In this document: positions 1 to 8,669 of the stretch, in pieces
How positions within the stretch are numbered: the stretch's first letter is position 1
How the letters are laid out: every line of letters begins with the position of its first letter
NCBI GenBank assembly: GCA_963719885.1
Contig: CAVRDP010000035.1
Coordinates: 1 to 64,000, forward strand
Length of the DNA stretch: 64,000 bases
Source: JANXQG01 sp963719885
GTDB lineage: Bacteria > Planctomycetota > Planctomycetia > Pirellulales > Thermoguttaceae
Direction: 5' to 3'
Position numbers and translations under genes: made by a program
Notes under the pieces: model-generated
Seen by the model: only the letters and a program-made list of their open reading frames with translations
The model's database searches: none
Told to the model about the DNA's origin: nothing

Positions 1-1135
1 CTACGACGACGCCTCGGAGTTGACCGACCTGACGTACAGCGATGCCCAGAACGCCCCCCTGGCCGGCTACCACTGGGACTACGACGCGGCCGGGCTGGTG
101 AGCGACGAGTACTCGCTGAAGGACACGTCGGGGACGCCCGCCAGCTATGCGGGCTGGGCCGAGGCGGAGTACAATTACGACGCCGACGCGCAACTCAGCA
201 CCACGGGCAGCACCGACGCCGTGACCTACGCCGGGAGTTGGAACAGCGCCGTCAGCAACGCCAGCGTGACCTACGATGCCAACGGCAACCGCAACGACGT
301 CACGCCGCCGTCGGGGGCCGCGACGACGACGGGCGCGGGCAACCAGTTGCGGTACGACGGCCAGTACTATTATCAGTATGACGCCGCCGGCAACCGCATT
401 GCCCAGTGGGTGGACACCAATGGCCATCCGGAGGGCTCGCCGCAGCCGGACGACACCGACATTACGACGTACACGTGGGACAACGGCGGCCAACTCACCG
501 CGGTGAAGTACTTCGGGGCCTGGAACGCCTACAGTTCGGATAACCCCGACTGGAAGGTCGATTATACCTTCGACGCCTTGGGCCGGATGGTGTCGCGGAC
601 GCCCACGGGCATCACTGGGGAGCAGACGGAGTACTACGTTTACGACGGGCAGAATCTGGCCTTGGTGCTGGACGCCGCGGGGGACGTGGTGGAGCGGGAG
701 TTCTACGCGCCGGCGGCCAGTTCGCCTCTCCCGGGAGGGAGCCAGGGTGAGGGCGTCTTGGCCAGCGAAGTGGGACCGGCGACGATGGGGACGCAGTCCG
801 TGGGCACGGTCGATTGGTACTTGCCCGACAACCAGGGCACGGTGCGGGACGTGGTCGAGCTCGACGGCACGACGACGAGCGAAGTTGATCACCTCGTTTA
901 CGACGGCTTCGGGAACATCACTACGCAGACCACGCCCATCGATCAGCCGCGGTTCACCTACGCCGGCATGCCGCTGGATTCGGCCAGCGGGATGTACGAC
1001 GATGGCGTGCGCAATTACGCCGCCACGGACGCCGTCTTCGCCAGCCTGGACCCGCTGGGGTTCAATGCCGGCCAAACGAATTTGAGCGAGTACTGCGGGA
1101 ACAACCCGACGAATTATACGGACCCGAGCGGCGAG
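1..1135 (+). repeat. Rhs core duplication, copy 1 (partner 3927-5031)
   Basis: This stretch is almost identical at nucleotide level to 3927-5031. It starts at the same YDDASELTDL codons and ends at the same DPSGE codons. The copies differ mainly around 300-350 and 495-600, where the YD repeats diverge. Similarity stops abruptly right after the DPSG motif, so the tips are unrelated. That is the usual pattern of Rhs cassette displacement by recombination in the core. Confidence 0.9.
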
Positions 1136-1961
1136 ATGTGCGGATTGGATGGGCTTGCCGCGATGGGACTTGGTGCCCTCATTGGCGGGCTTGCCGGCGC
1201 GGCGACATACACGGTGGGTGCCGCTGTGAATTGCGCAACTGGCGCAAGTTGGCAACAAAGTTTCAGTTGGAGCGGTTTCTTCGGAGCGGCGGCGGGTGGC
1301 GCGGTGATGGGGGGAATGCTCGTGCGCTTTGCGACCCGGCGACCGCCGGTGCTGCGATCGCGATGTACGGCTCTACCGAGGCCGGCTATTTCGGTGCGAT
1401 GGGGGTCGCTTCCGCTTACTGTGGCGGGTACACCGGGTCTTGCGTTCGCCAAGCACTTCAGAATCCTGACCATCGCGTGGATACCAACCTTGCGGATGCC
1501 GAAGGAGCTGCCGCCGCGCCATGGGGAGTGCTCAACGCGCTGGGTCCCGCCTTGCGCGGCGCTTGACGGAGCCGGGGGTGGGTGAATTAAACCCCGCTGG
1601 GGCGAGCACTAGTGGACCTCAAACGCCGGTCGAGGAGTCGCCGTTATTAGTCCACCGCGCGGTACGGCCAAACGAAAATGCCTACCGTTTGTCAAACTCA
1701 AAGGACGAAGGGGTGTCCGTGTTTGACGCCGATTACGTTGAACCAAATGATATCACGGCGGCGGGTTTTCAGGGAGCAGTGAAGACTGCCACGAAAGAAC
1801 AGATTGCGAAGTATGGTCTTCGGCTTGTAAAGACCGAAGGCGACCCCAGCCTACCACCGGCGCTTCGCGAAAACCACTGGGAGATCAGGCCAGGACCGGA
1901 CATGAATCGCGACCAGTTTAAGAAGGCCCTGAAGGCGTTGTCGGCAGCGGTACAGCAGTAG
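2..1961 (+). CDS. Rhs/YD-repeat protein, C-terminal part with toxin-like tip (partial, frameshifted)
   Basis: The gene is open at the left edge, so its N-terminus lies outside the window. YD-type repeats (YDAAGNR, YDALGR-like, YDGFGN) lead into the Rhs core, which closes with NLSEYCGNNPTNYTDPSGE near 1135. After that comes a Gly/Ala-rich hydrophobic stretch (about 1140-1330), typical of the segment before an Rhs toxin. The reading frame then changes near 1335 (continuing as DPATAGAAIAMYGSTEAGYFG) and again near 1560, ending with a roughly 100-residue domain (LLVHRAVRPNEN to ALSAAVQQ). Both shifts look like single-base errors. Rhs proteins are secreted shells that deliver a variable C-terminal toxin. 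I do not recognise this tip's activity. A small gene follows at 1997, as expected for an immunity gene. Confidence 0.8.
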
Positions 1962-1996
1962 CAATTTTTTCTAGTACCGAAAGGCGCCCTTGTTCA

Positions 1997-2263
1997 ATGA
2001 ATCCTTCCACGGAGATACTGACGGTAATGCAGCTTCTTGAGGCACGGTATCCCGATATTCAGCAGCGCGGGGGCGGGCGTGCTGTCTTCCTGAGCGTCGC
2101 CAAAGGGGAACGCGCGGTTGCCATTTCCATTGCCGAGGAGGGGTGGCTAGTGGAGTTGTGGTGCGCCGACGAAGAGCATCCCGGCGAGGAAATTCTCGTT
2201 CGAGAGGACATCCTGGACGGTACAGTTGATGTCGTCCGGCGTGTTTCCGACTGGCTTGAGTAA
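1997..2263 (+). CDS. Small acidic protein, candidate immunity gene for the Rhs tip
   Basis: An 88-residue ORF starting with ATG (MNPSTEILTVMQLLEARYPDIQ) and ending VSDWLE. It is acidic, has no signal peptide or membrane segment, and lies 35 bases after the stop of the Rhs toxin-like tip. Small acidic genes directly after an Rhs tip are commonly cognate immunity proteins, so the role is inferred from position and size only. No clear Shine-Dalgarno sequence is visible. I do not recognise the family. Confidence 0.5.
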   Translation: MNPSTEILTVMQLLEARYPDIQQRGGGRAVFLSVAKGERAVAISIAEEGWLVELWCADEEHPGEEILVREDILDGTVDVVRRVSDWLE

Positions 2264-2439
2264 GTGGAGAAAGGGACGTTATTGAATTCGTCGTTCCGCG
2301 GCCGGTAGTCGCGAATTTTCCCGCGCCACGGGTGGTTGCAGCGTCCAGCTTAACGTTTGAGTTTTGAGGGGCAGGACATTTGGATCTTCGTAGCCAGCAG
2401 GAACGAAAGCCGCGGCCGCAGCGGGTGGCCCAAGAGGCC

Positions 2440-3183
2440 ATGACCCCAAGTCGCTGTGTCGTGCTCGTGCCGTTTGCCACGCACATTGCGCCGGCCTGCG
2501 AGCAAGGCCTCATCGAACTCCAGCGCCGCGGCTACCAGGTGTGGCGCGTGGGCGGCTATGCGAACATCGACCAGGGCCGCAACCAGATGGCCACCGACGC
2601 CCTGGCCGCCGGGTTCGAAGAAACCTTCTGGATCGACGCCGACATCGATTTCCAGCCCGACGCCGTCGAGCGCCTGCGGTCCTACGGCCTGCCCATCGTT
2701 AGCGGCATCTACGCCCGCAAAGGCGCCCGGGCGATTGCCGCGCAGACCCTGCCCGGCACCACCAAGTTCGGCATGGGCAAAGGGACCGGGCTGTGCGAAA
2801 TCCTGTATGCGGCGACCGGCTTCCTGCACGTCCGCCGCGAGGTCTATGCCGCGATCCGGCAAAAACTTGCCCTGCCGGTCTGCAACGAGGCCTTTGGCCG
2901 GCCGACGGTCCCCTTTTTCTTGCCCATGATCCGCAAATACGAGGGCGGCCACTGGTACTTGGGCGATGATTACGCTTTTTGCGAGCGGGCGCGGCAGTGC
3001 GGGTTCAAGATCATGGCCGACACGTCGATCCGTTTGTGGCACATCGGCGAGTACGCCTACGGCTGGGAAGACGCCGGGCTGGAGCGTCCGCGGCACGATT
3101 CGTTCCTCTTCCTGATCGCCGACGGGAAGCCGGCCGGCGCGCTGCGACCCCATCCACCTCGCGTGGATAGTGAAGGAGGCTGA
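2440..3183 (+). CDS. Glycosyltransferase-like protein, GT-A type, full copy
   Basis: 247 residues from ATG (MTPSRCVVLVPFATHIAPACEQGL). The DxD-type motif FWIDADIDF at about residue 68 and the later GDDYAFCERARQCGFKI and HIGEYAYGWED segments fit a nucleotide-sugar-binding GT-A fold. It is the only intact copy of a gene that recurs in broken form at 6612, 7690 and 8670. An upstream in-frame TTG at 2380 exists, but homology with the copy at 8670 supports ATG 2440. The last codons and the stop lie inside the hairpin repeat (ATCCAC-CTCGC-GTGGAT), so the C-terminus is repeat-encoded. Substrate and role are unknown. Confidence 0.6.
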   Translation: MTPSRCVVLVPFATHIAPACEQGLIELQRRGYQVWRVGGYANIDQGRNQMATDALAAGFEETFWIDADIDFQPDAVERLRSYGLPIVSGIYARKGARAIAAQTLPGTTKFGMGKGTGLCEILYAATGFLHVRREVYAAIRQKLALPVCNEAFGRPTVPFFLPMIRKYEGGHWYLGDDYAFCERARQCGFKIMADTSIRLWHIGEYAYGWEDAGLERPRHDSFLFLIADGKPAGALRPHPPRVDSEGG

Positions 3184-3595
3184 AGAGCTAAGACGCGGGC
3201 GGCAGAGGCATCAAGACCCCATCCAGCTTGCCTGGATTGGTGAATGAGGTTGAAGGGCTAAAACGCGAGGCGAGGAAGCACCCAGACCCCATCCAGCTCG
3301 CCTGGATTGGTGAATGAGGTTGAAGGGCTAAACGCGAGGCGCGGAAACACCCAGACCCCATCCAGCTTGCCTGGATTGGTGAATGAGGTTCAACGGCTAA
3401 AGTGGAGAACAAGAACCGCCACGACCCCATCCACCTCGCGTGGATGGTGAAGGAGGCTGCGTGGCTGCATCACGGACCTGGGCTAGCTGGACAACCTGAT
3501 TCACCAATCCAGGCAAGCTGGATGGGGTCTTGGTTAGCTCGCTTTCGTGGCTAGCTGACCAACCTCCTTCACCATCCGCGCGAGGCGGATGGGGT
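3150..3595 (+). repeat. Cluster of seven short hairpin repeats
   Basis: Seven units each contain a 6-bp stem and 5-nt loop of the type ATCCAN-N5-NTGGAT, with flanks GACCCC before and TGGTGAANGAGG after. Stems begin near 3152, 3221, 3291, 3360, 3429, 3507 and 3574. The last two are in reverse orientation. The units are about 60-70 bases apart, and the spacers contain a degenerate TTGAAGGGCTAAAACGCGAGG. More copies lie near 6946, 9377, 9446, 11296 and 11358, so this is a local dispersed repeat family linked to the glycosyltransferase copies. Confidence 0.85.
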
Positions 3596-3604
3596 CGTTC
3601 CGAG

Positions 3605-3792
3605 ACTTGTGCGTAACGACGCGACGGGCAGCCTGACCACGCAGAACGTGCAGCTTGGCAACAGCGGCAGTTCCGGGAACGTGGCCCTGACCTCGAGCGA
3701 ACGACTATAATACAAATCGCAAGACCTTCTCGGCCACCGTCGGTGGCACGCCCGACTCCAGCAACACGTATTCATACAACGCCCTGGGCAAC
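3605..3792 (+). pseudogene. Broken upstream piece of the second Rhs gene
   Basis: One frame reads VRNDATGSLTTQNVQLGNS and later SERL before a stop. After one shift, the frame of the next ORF reads YNTNRKTFSATVGGTPDSS and then YSYNALGNMTS. These are Rhs-style segments, so the second Rhs gene once extended further 5'. It is now cut off by the hairpin-repeat cluster. Confidence 0.55.
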
Positions 3793-5697
3793 ATGACGAG
3801 CATCACGCAAACCGGTGGCAACGGCGTCAGGAGCAAGTCGGCGACCTTCAGCTACGATTCCGACGGCCGCCTCAGCGGCGTGACTCTCCAGGAGAACGGC
3901 GACACGGTGGCCCAGTCGACCTACACCTACGACGACGCCTCGGAGTTGACCGACCTGAACTACGTCGACGGCTCGAACGCCCCCCTGGCCGGCTACCATT
4001 GGGACTACGACGCGGCCGGGCTGGTGAGCGACGAGTACTCGCTGAAGGACACGTCGGGGACGCCCGCCAGCTATGCGGGCTGGGCCGAGGCGGAGTACAA
4101 TTACGACGCCGACGCGCAACTCAGCACCACGGGCAGCACCGACGCCGTGACCTACGCCGGGAGTTGGAACAGCGCCGTCAGCAACACCAGCGTGACCTAC
4201 GACGCCAACGGCAACCGCACCAGCACCGACGGCACGAACACCGCCAGCTCGACGAACGAGGTGCTCTTCGACGGCCAGTACTGTTACCAGTATGACGCCG
4301 CCGGCAACCGCATTGCCCAGTGGGTGGACACGCATCGCCATCCGGAGGGGTCGCCGCAGCCGGGCGACAGCGACATTACCACCTACACGTGGGACAACGC
4401 CAACCAGTTGACGGAGGTCACGTATCAGGCGAGCTACGGCGGCACGCTAGGGACCGACGTGGCCTATACGTACGATGCCCTCGGCCGGATGGTTTCGCGG
4501 ACCGACAAGTTGGCGAACACGAGCGAGTACTACGTTTACGACGGGCAGAATCTGGCCTTGGTGCTGGACGCCGCGGGGGACGTGGTGGAGCGGGAGTTCT
4601 ACGCCCCGGCGGCCAGTTCGCCTCTGCCGGGAGGGGACCAGGGTGAGGGCGTCTTGGCCAGCGAAGTGGGACCGGCGACGATGGGGACGCAGTCCGTGGG
4701 CACGGTCGATTGGTACTTGCCCGACAACCAGGGCACGGTGCGGGACGTAGTCGAGCTCAGCGGGACGACGACGAGCGAGGTCGATCACATCGTTTACGAC
4801 GGCTTCGGGAACATCACCACGCAGACCACGCCCAGCGATCAGCCGCGGTTCACCTACGACGGCATGCCGTTCGATTCCGCCAGCGGGATGTACGACGACG
4901 GCGTTCGCAATTACGCCGCCACCGACGCCGTGTTCGCCAGCCTGGACCCGATCAGCTTCTTGTCCGGCCAAACGAATCTGAGCGAGTATTGCGGGAACAA
5001 CCCGACGAATTACACGGACCCGAGCGGCGAGCAGGCAAGGCAAGGTGTTGGCCAGGCGGTCGAAGACGGCAACCAGCCGGCGCAAGACGGAACCCAAACG
5101 CAAAGCTGGTTTTTCAACGCGTCAGATTTATACTCGCAGGCTGTAGAAAAGATAGATGAACTCCCGACCGCGGTCAGCGACAGCCTTCGAAATTTGTCGG
5201 ACCAAGTTCAGAAAGAGGCATCCAGTTCCAATAGTCAACTGTTGCAGAGCATAAACATGGCATCGGTGCTTCGGGGCATGGCTTACTACCTCAATCCCGC
5301 GGTTGGCTTATTGACGAGCTTTGGGAGCACTGGAGACCCAATTCCCATAGCACCGATACCTGGGCCGCGGGAAGATCGGGGACCCTTTGACCCGCTTGCG
5401 TTGCAGGGGTCAGGTTGGAATCTCAATTTGTCCCAAAACCTGAACTCTTCCTCGACGATCATCCCTGCGAATTGGCAGGATTTCGCTAGCCACTTTAGCC
5501 ATATTCCCCTTTCCGGTCTCGACAGCAGGGTTGGCTTTAACATTAATTTCCAATTTGCTCCATTTTATCCAATTAATTTGAATACTTACATATGGGTTGG
5601 GACTAACCAGCCGATCACCCAATTTATCGCTGGACGCCCGGAAGTTAATTTGACGCCGCTTTTGAGTCCGGCGATTGGTGCCGGTTTCACATGGTAG
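3793..5697 (+). CDS. Rhs repeat core protein with a different C-terminal tip
   Basis: 634 residues from the first ATG. That ATG is probably internal, because Rhs-like codons continue upstream in the same frame to about 3691. The YD-repeat core (to NNPTNYTDPSGE at about residue 413) matches the first Rhs copy. The roughly 220-residue tip (EQARQGVGQAVEDG to SPAIGAGFTW) is unrelated to the first tip, has no obvious toxin motif, is richer in Asn/Ser/Gln, and has visibly lower GC than the core, which suggests separate acquisition. There is no long N-terminal shell, so this is likely an orphan, displaced Rhs cassette. The TPR gene at 5815 follows at 117 bases. Confidence 0.75.
   Translation: MTSITQTGGNGVRSKSATFSYDSDGRLSGVTLQENGDTVAQSTYTYDDASELTDLNYVDGSNAPLAGYHWDYDAAGLVSDEYSLKDTSGTPASYAGWAEAEYNYDADAQLSTTGSTDAVTYAGSWNSAVSNTSVTYDANGNRTSTDGTNTASSTNEVLFDGQYCYQYDAAGNRIAQWVDTHRHPEGSPQPGDSDITTYTWDNANQLTEVTYQASYGGTLGTDVAYTYDALGRMVSRTDKLANTSEYYVYDGQNLALVLDAAGDVVEREFYAPAASSPLPGGDQGEGVLASEVGPATMGTQSVGTVDWYLPDNQGTVRDVVELSGTTTSEVDHIVYDGFGNITTQTTPSDQPRFTYDGMPFDSASGMYDDGVRNYAATDAVFASLDPISFLSGQTNLSEYCGNNPTNYTDPSGEQARQGVGQAVEDGNQPAQDGTQTQSWFFNASDLYSQAVEKIDELPTAVSDSLRNLSDQVQKEASSSNSQLLQSINMASVLRGMAYYLNPAVGLLTSFGSTGDPIPIAPIPGPREDRGPFDPLALQGSGWNLNLSQNLNSSSTIIPANWQDFASHFSHIPLSGLDSRVGFNINFQFAPFYPINLNTYIWVGTNQPITQFIAGRPEVNLTPLLSPAIGAGFTW
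3927..5031 (+). repeat. Rhs core duplication, copy 2 (partner 1-1135)
   Basis: This is the second copy of the near-identical Rhs core, in the same orientation and about 3.9 kb downstream of copy 1. The shared block ends exactly at the DPSGE codons. Direct repeats of this length can recombine and delete or swap the tip and cargo between them. The cargo here is the immunity candidate, the glycosyltransferase and the hairpin cluster. Confidence 0.9.
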
Positions 5698-5814
5698 CCA
5701 AAGGCATGAAACGCCCGACTCCGACCATGCATGTTGTCGACGGAATGCCGCCGATCGCCTAACGACGATTGTTGATCGCGCCTAGTTTACCTGCTACAAA
5801 TGGAGGAGCGAATT

Positions 5815-6611
5815 GTGAAGCGTTTTCGAGCTAGGATTTCTACTTACGCGTTGTTTCTCGCAGCATTCGCGCTCCGATGCGGTTTTTGCTGCGCCGCCGA
5901 TCCGCCATCACTGGCCGACCAGGGGAGTGACGCGCTCTTGAAGGGCGATTGGAACGGGGCTCTCGCCAAGCTCAACGAAGCCCTGCAGCGCAACCCCAAT
6001 AACGCGCGCGCCCATTTTTTGCGTTCGTGCGCGAAGATGGAATTGGGGATGATCGATCCGGCGATCGCGGACGTAACAAGGGCGATTGAGCTAGGGCCCC
6101 CCAAGGCGACAGCTTACAGCAACCGCGGCGCTCTTTATTACCTTAAGGGAGAAATGGTGCGCGCGATTGCCGATTATGACCAGGCGATCCGCCTCGCGCC
6201 CCGAGATGCGATGGGATATAACAACCGCGGTTCCGCATATCTAAAGTTGCACGACAGCTTGAGGGCCATCGATGATTTGTCGGAGGCGATCCGGCTTGAG
6301 CCTAAGTTTGCAATGGCTTTTGCCAACCGCGGCCTCGCGTATTTGGGGATGGGGTCCTATGAAAACGCGCTCAAGGACCTCGATGAGTCCCTTCGCATTA
6401 CGCGAGCACCCTTTCCGCTTCGAGTACGCGCACAGGCGTATTTTCGGTTGCGCCACCCCGAGAAGGCGTTTGCCGACCTTGACGAGGCGCTCCGGCTTGG
6501 CCCGGTCAACTTGAAACCTATCTGGTTCGCGCCGCGATTCGTGCGGAAATCGGGGACGACGCCGGCAGCCTGGCCGATTGGACGGCTATCGTTACCATCG
6601 CACCCAAGGAT
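5815..6611 (+). pseudogene. Exported TPR-repeat protein, truncated and joined to a glycosyltransferase fragment
   Basis: The GTG at 5815 is preferred because GGAGG lies 8 bases upstream; an ATG at 5800 is in frame. A signal peptide (about 28 residues, ending near CCAADPPS) precedes six or more 34-residue TPR units, for example AYSNRGALYYLKGEMVRAI and GYNNRGSAYLKLHDSLRA. A one-base loss near 6524 shifts the frame; the true reading continues ETYLVRAAIRAEIGDD to IAPKDP. At about 6612 the sequence switches abruptly to the 3' half of the glycosyltransferase gene. TPRs mediate protein-protein contacts. Lying after an Rhs tip, it could be cargo or immunity, but that is a guess. Confidence 0.65.
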
Positions 6612-6979
6612 CCGGGTTCCTGCACGTCCGCCGCGAAGTCTATGCCACGATCCAGCAAAAGCTTGCCCTGCCGGTCTGCAACGAGGCGTTTGGCCGGCCG
6701 ACGGTCCCCTTCTTCATGCCCATGATCCGCGAATTCGAGGGTGGCCACTGGTATCTTGGTGATGACTACGCCTTTTGCGAGCGCGCCCGGCAGTGTGGGT
6801 TCAAGATCATGGCCGACACGTCGATCCGGCTGTGGCACATCGGCGAGTACGCCTACGGTTGGGAAGACGCTGGCCTGGAACGCCCGCGGCACGATTCGTT
6901 CCTCTTCCTGATCGCCGACGGGAAGCCGGCCGTCCCGCTGCGACCCCATCCGCCTCGCGTGGCTGGTGAAGGAGTTTGA
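6612..6979 (+). pseudogene. 3' fragment of the glycosyltransferase-like gene
   Basis: The frame reads GFLHVRREVYATIQQKLALPVCNEAFGRP to the end. It matches the C-terminal half of the gene at 2440, including GDDYAFCERARQCGFKIMAD and HIGEYAYGWEDAGLE. The N-terminal half with the DxD motif is missing. The fragment is fused to the truncated TPR gene at a shared-looking GG-TTCCTGCACGTCCGCCGCGA sequence. It ends inside another hairpin repeat (near 6946). It is probably not functional. Confidence 0.8.
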
Positions 6980-7180
6980 AGAACTCAAAAAATCGATGCC
7001 GCCGGCCGGGTACCCGCTGGGTGCGGTGGATCCTTACGTTCGTCGCCACGAAAGAGGCGCGCCCAAGGGGTCCTCGTACCTACTGATGTAGACCGAGCGA
7101 ACGTTGACGCCCTGCGCGGGACAGCTTATCATTCCAAGTACACGGGCTATTTTACTATTCAGCGGGACGAGGTGGTTTCC

Positions 7181-7615
7181 ATGGAGAATACAACGATGGG
7201 TCGAGTGCTGACCGAGGTGGTTATCGAGAATTTGGGGGACCTTTACGCCGTGGAGCGTGCCGCTATGGCCCCTAATGATGTTCGCCGGGTCGTGGTCCAT
7301 GACGCTTTGGTTGACACGGGGGCCACGGTCCTTTCGCTGCCTACGCGACTTATCCGCCAATTGGGGCTGGCGAAGCGGGGAACGAAGCGGGTCACGACCA
7401 GCCAGGGCATTTGTGAGGCCGAAAAATACGATGCGGTGCGGCTGACGATCCAAGGCCGCGATTGCCCGGTCGACGTCCTGGAGGTGCCCGACAACGTCCC
7501 GGTGCTTGTGGGCCAGATTCCGCTGGAAAATCTCGACTTGGTGGTAGATCCGCGGGGCGGGAAACTTACCGGCAATCCCGAGCACGGTGGAGAACACATG
7601 TTCGAGATGTACTGA
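7181..7615 (+). CDS. Retropepsin-like aspartic protease, single domain
   Basis: About 144 residues from ATG 7181, with GAGG nine bases upstream; an in-frame GTG at 7172 sits too close to that site. The catalytic motif is HDALVDTGATVLSLP at about residues 40-55 (D-T-G-A), followed by the beta-rich pattern of gag-asp/Asp_protease_2 domains (VLVGQIPLENLDLVVDP). Such bacterial proteins are cytosolic dimers with a retroviral-type fold; their targets are mostly unknown. It is intact although it lies between two broken glycosyltransferase fragments. Its stop overlaps the ATG of a short hybrid ORF (TGATG at 7613). Confidence 0.75.
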   Translation: MENTTMGRVLTEVVIENLGDLYAVERAAMAPNDVRRVVVHDALVDTGATVLSLPTRLIRQLGLAKRGTKRVTTSQGICEAEKYDAVRLTIQGRDCPVDVLEVPDNVPVLVGQIPLENLDLVVDPRGGKLTGNPEHGGEHMFEMY

Positions 7616-7689
7616 TGACTGTCGTGGTTGATGGCGATACGTTAGTCGCTCCAAGGATATCGGACCATCCAAGAGCGGCTAGCGCTGCC

Positions 7690-7826
7690 GATCTGCAACG
7701 AGTGTTTTGGAAAGCCTACGGTCCCCTTCTTCATGCCCATGATCCGCGAATTCGAGGGCGGCCACTGGTATCTTGGCGACGATTACGCCTTTTGCGAGCG
7801 GGCACGGCAGTGCGGGTTCAAGATCA
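7690..7826 (+). pseudogene. Internal fragment of the glycosyltransferase-like gene
   Basis: The nucleotide sequence follows the gene at 2440 from the CNEAFGRPTVPFF region to CERARQCGFKI. The only start nearby (ATG 7615) reads it in the wrong frame, giving MTVVVDGDTLVAPRISD and then frame-shifted glycosyltransferase codons. The match ends exactly at TTCAAGATCA, where group II intron sequence begins. Confidence 0.75.
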
Positions 7827-8515
7827 GACCTGAAAACGGGACATTGAAAGCGCCGATAAAAGCCGGCAAGGAGTAGCGAATGAAAGAGTCGTACGGGAAA
7901 GGGCTAGCGACCCGCCCCGGCCCTGAGTCATGCGCCAGTCATGGTAACACGACGGGTGAAGCGTTGACAAGGGTACACGCAGGCCAGCCATCGAGCTCCG
8001 AAATCATTTTTTCGGCGTGCCGACCTTGTGATGTCATGGGGAAGGCCACATCACGAGTGACGCCAATCGCAAGTCGCCCGTGGACGCCGCGGAGTCTGAG
8101 ACCCTGCGCATGCGTGGAAACTCTTTGCACGGAAATCGGGAGACCCTGGAAACTCCCTTGCCGCAAGGCAAGGGACGGTCGCGGAAGGCGGACGCCGTAG
8201 CGCGACGCGCACGTTTCCCGGGAGTCGGACGGTCCCATAGTACCAAGGAAGCGGGCGAACAAAGCCGGCCTGACGGCGGCTGCGGAGTCTGTGGAGGGAA
8301 GGGGATCGACCAAGGGAAACGCCAATCGAACCTTACTCGCGCCGGACACAGTGCCGGGCAAGCGTGCATCGGATCGATGGGCGAACGAGCGGCGGCGCTG
8401 CCAAACCAACGCCGCGCCACTGACCGTCACTCACCCAAGGTAAGAGCCGTATGAGGTAATGCTTCACGTACGGATCTGTGCGGAGGGCCGCCCGTAAGGG
8501 CGGTCCCTACCGCGA
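7827..8515 (+). mobile_element. Group II intron lacking its reverse transcriptase (ribozyme remnant)
   Basis: Domain V is recognisable at about 8444-8478: AGCCGT, a GTAATGC-type loop and ACGTACGG close a 34-nt hairpin. A domain VI hairpin (GGCCGCCC-GTAA-GGGCGGTC with CCTAC after it) follows to about 8515. The 5' part has the domain I-like GAAAGAGTCGTACGGGAAAG and GGGTGAAGCGTTGACAAG, which in full-length introns precede the maturase ORF and can be read as ESYGKGLATRPGPESC. Only about 690 bases are present, so the reverse transcriptase is deleted. The left boundary abuts a glycosyltransferase fragment; the canonical GTGYG 5' end is not certain. It may need a maturase in trans. Confidence 0.75.
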
Positions 8516-8669
8516 CACTGAATTAGTCGCCGTACAAACGGTGACGGCACGTTTCCCCGCCCCACGAGTCAGTGCAGCGACCATCTTGCAGTTTCGACGT
8601 TGAAAGGCATGAAACTTGGATCCTTGTAACGAGCAACGACGAAAGCCGGAACTCGTTGCGCCGCAGGCG

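Noticed and set aside
1114..1473. Long antisense ORFs over Rhs, ribosomal and enzyme genes
   Set aside because: They are mirror frames of GC-rich genes, lack ribosome binding sites and have Arg/Ala/Pro-rich sequences without domains.
8034..8420. Protein genes inside the group II intron
   Set aside because: The ORFs there are fortuitous frames over ribozyme sequence; no reverse transcriptase motif is seen.
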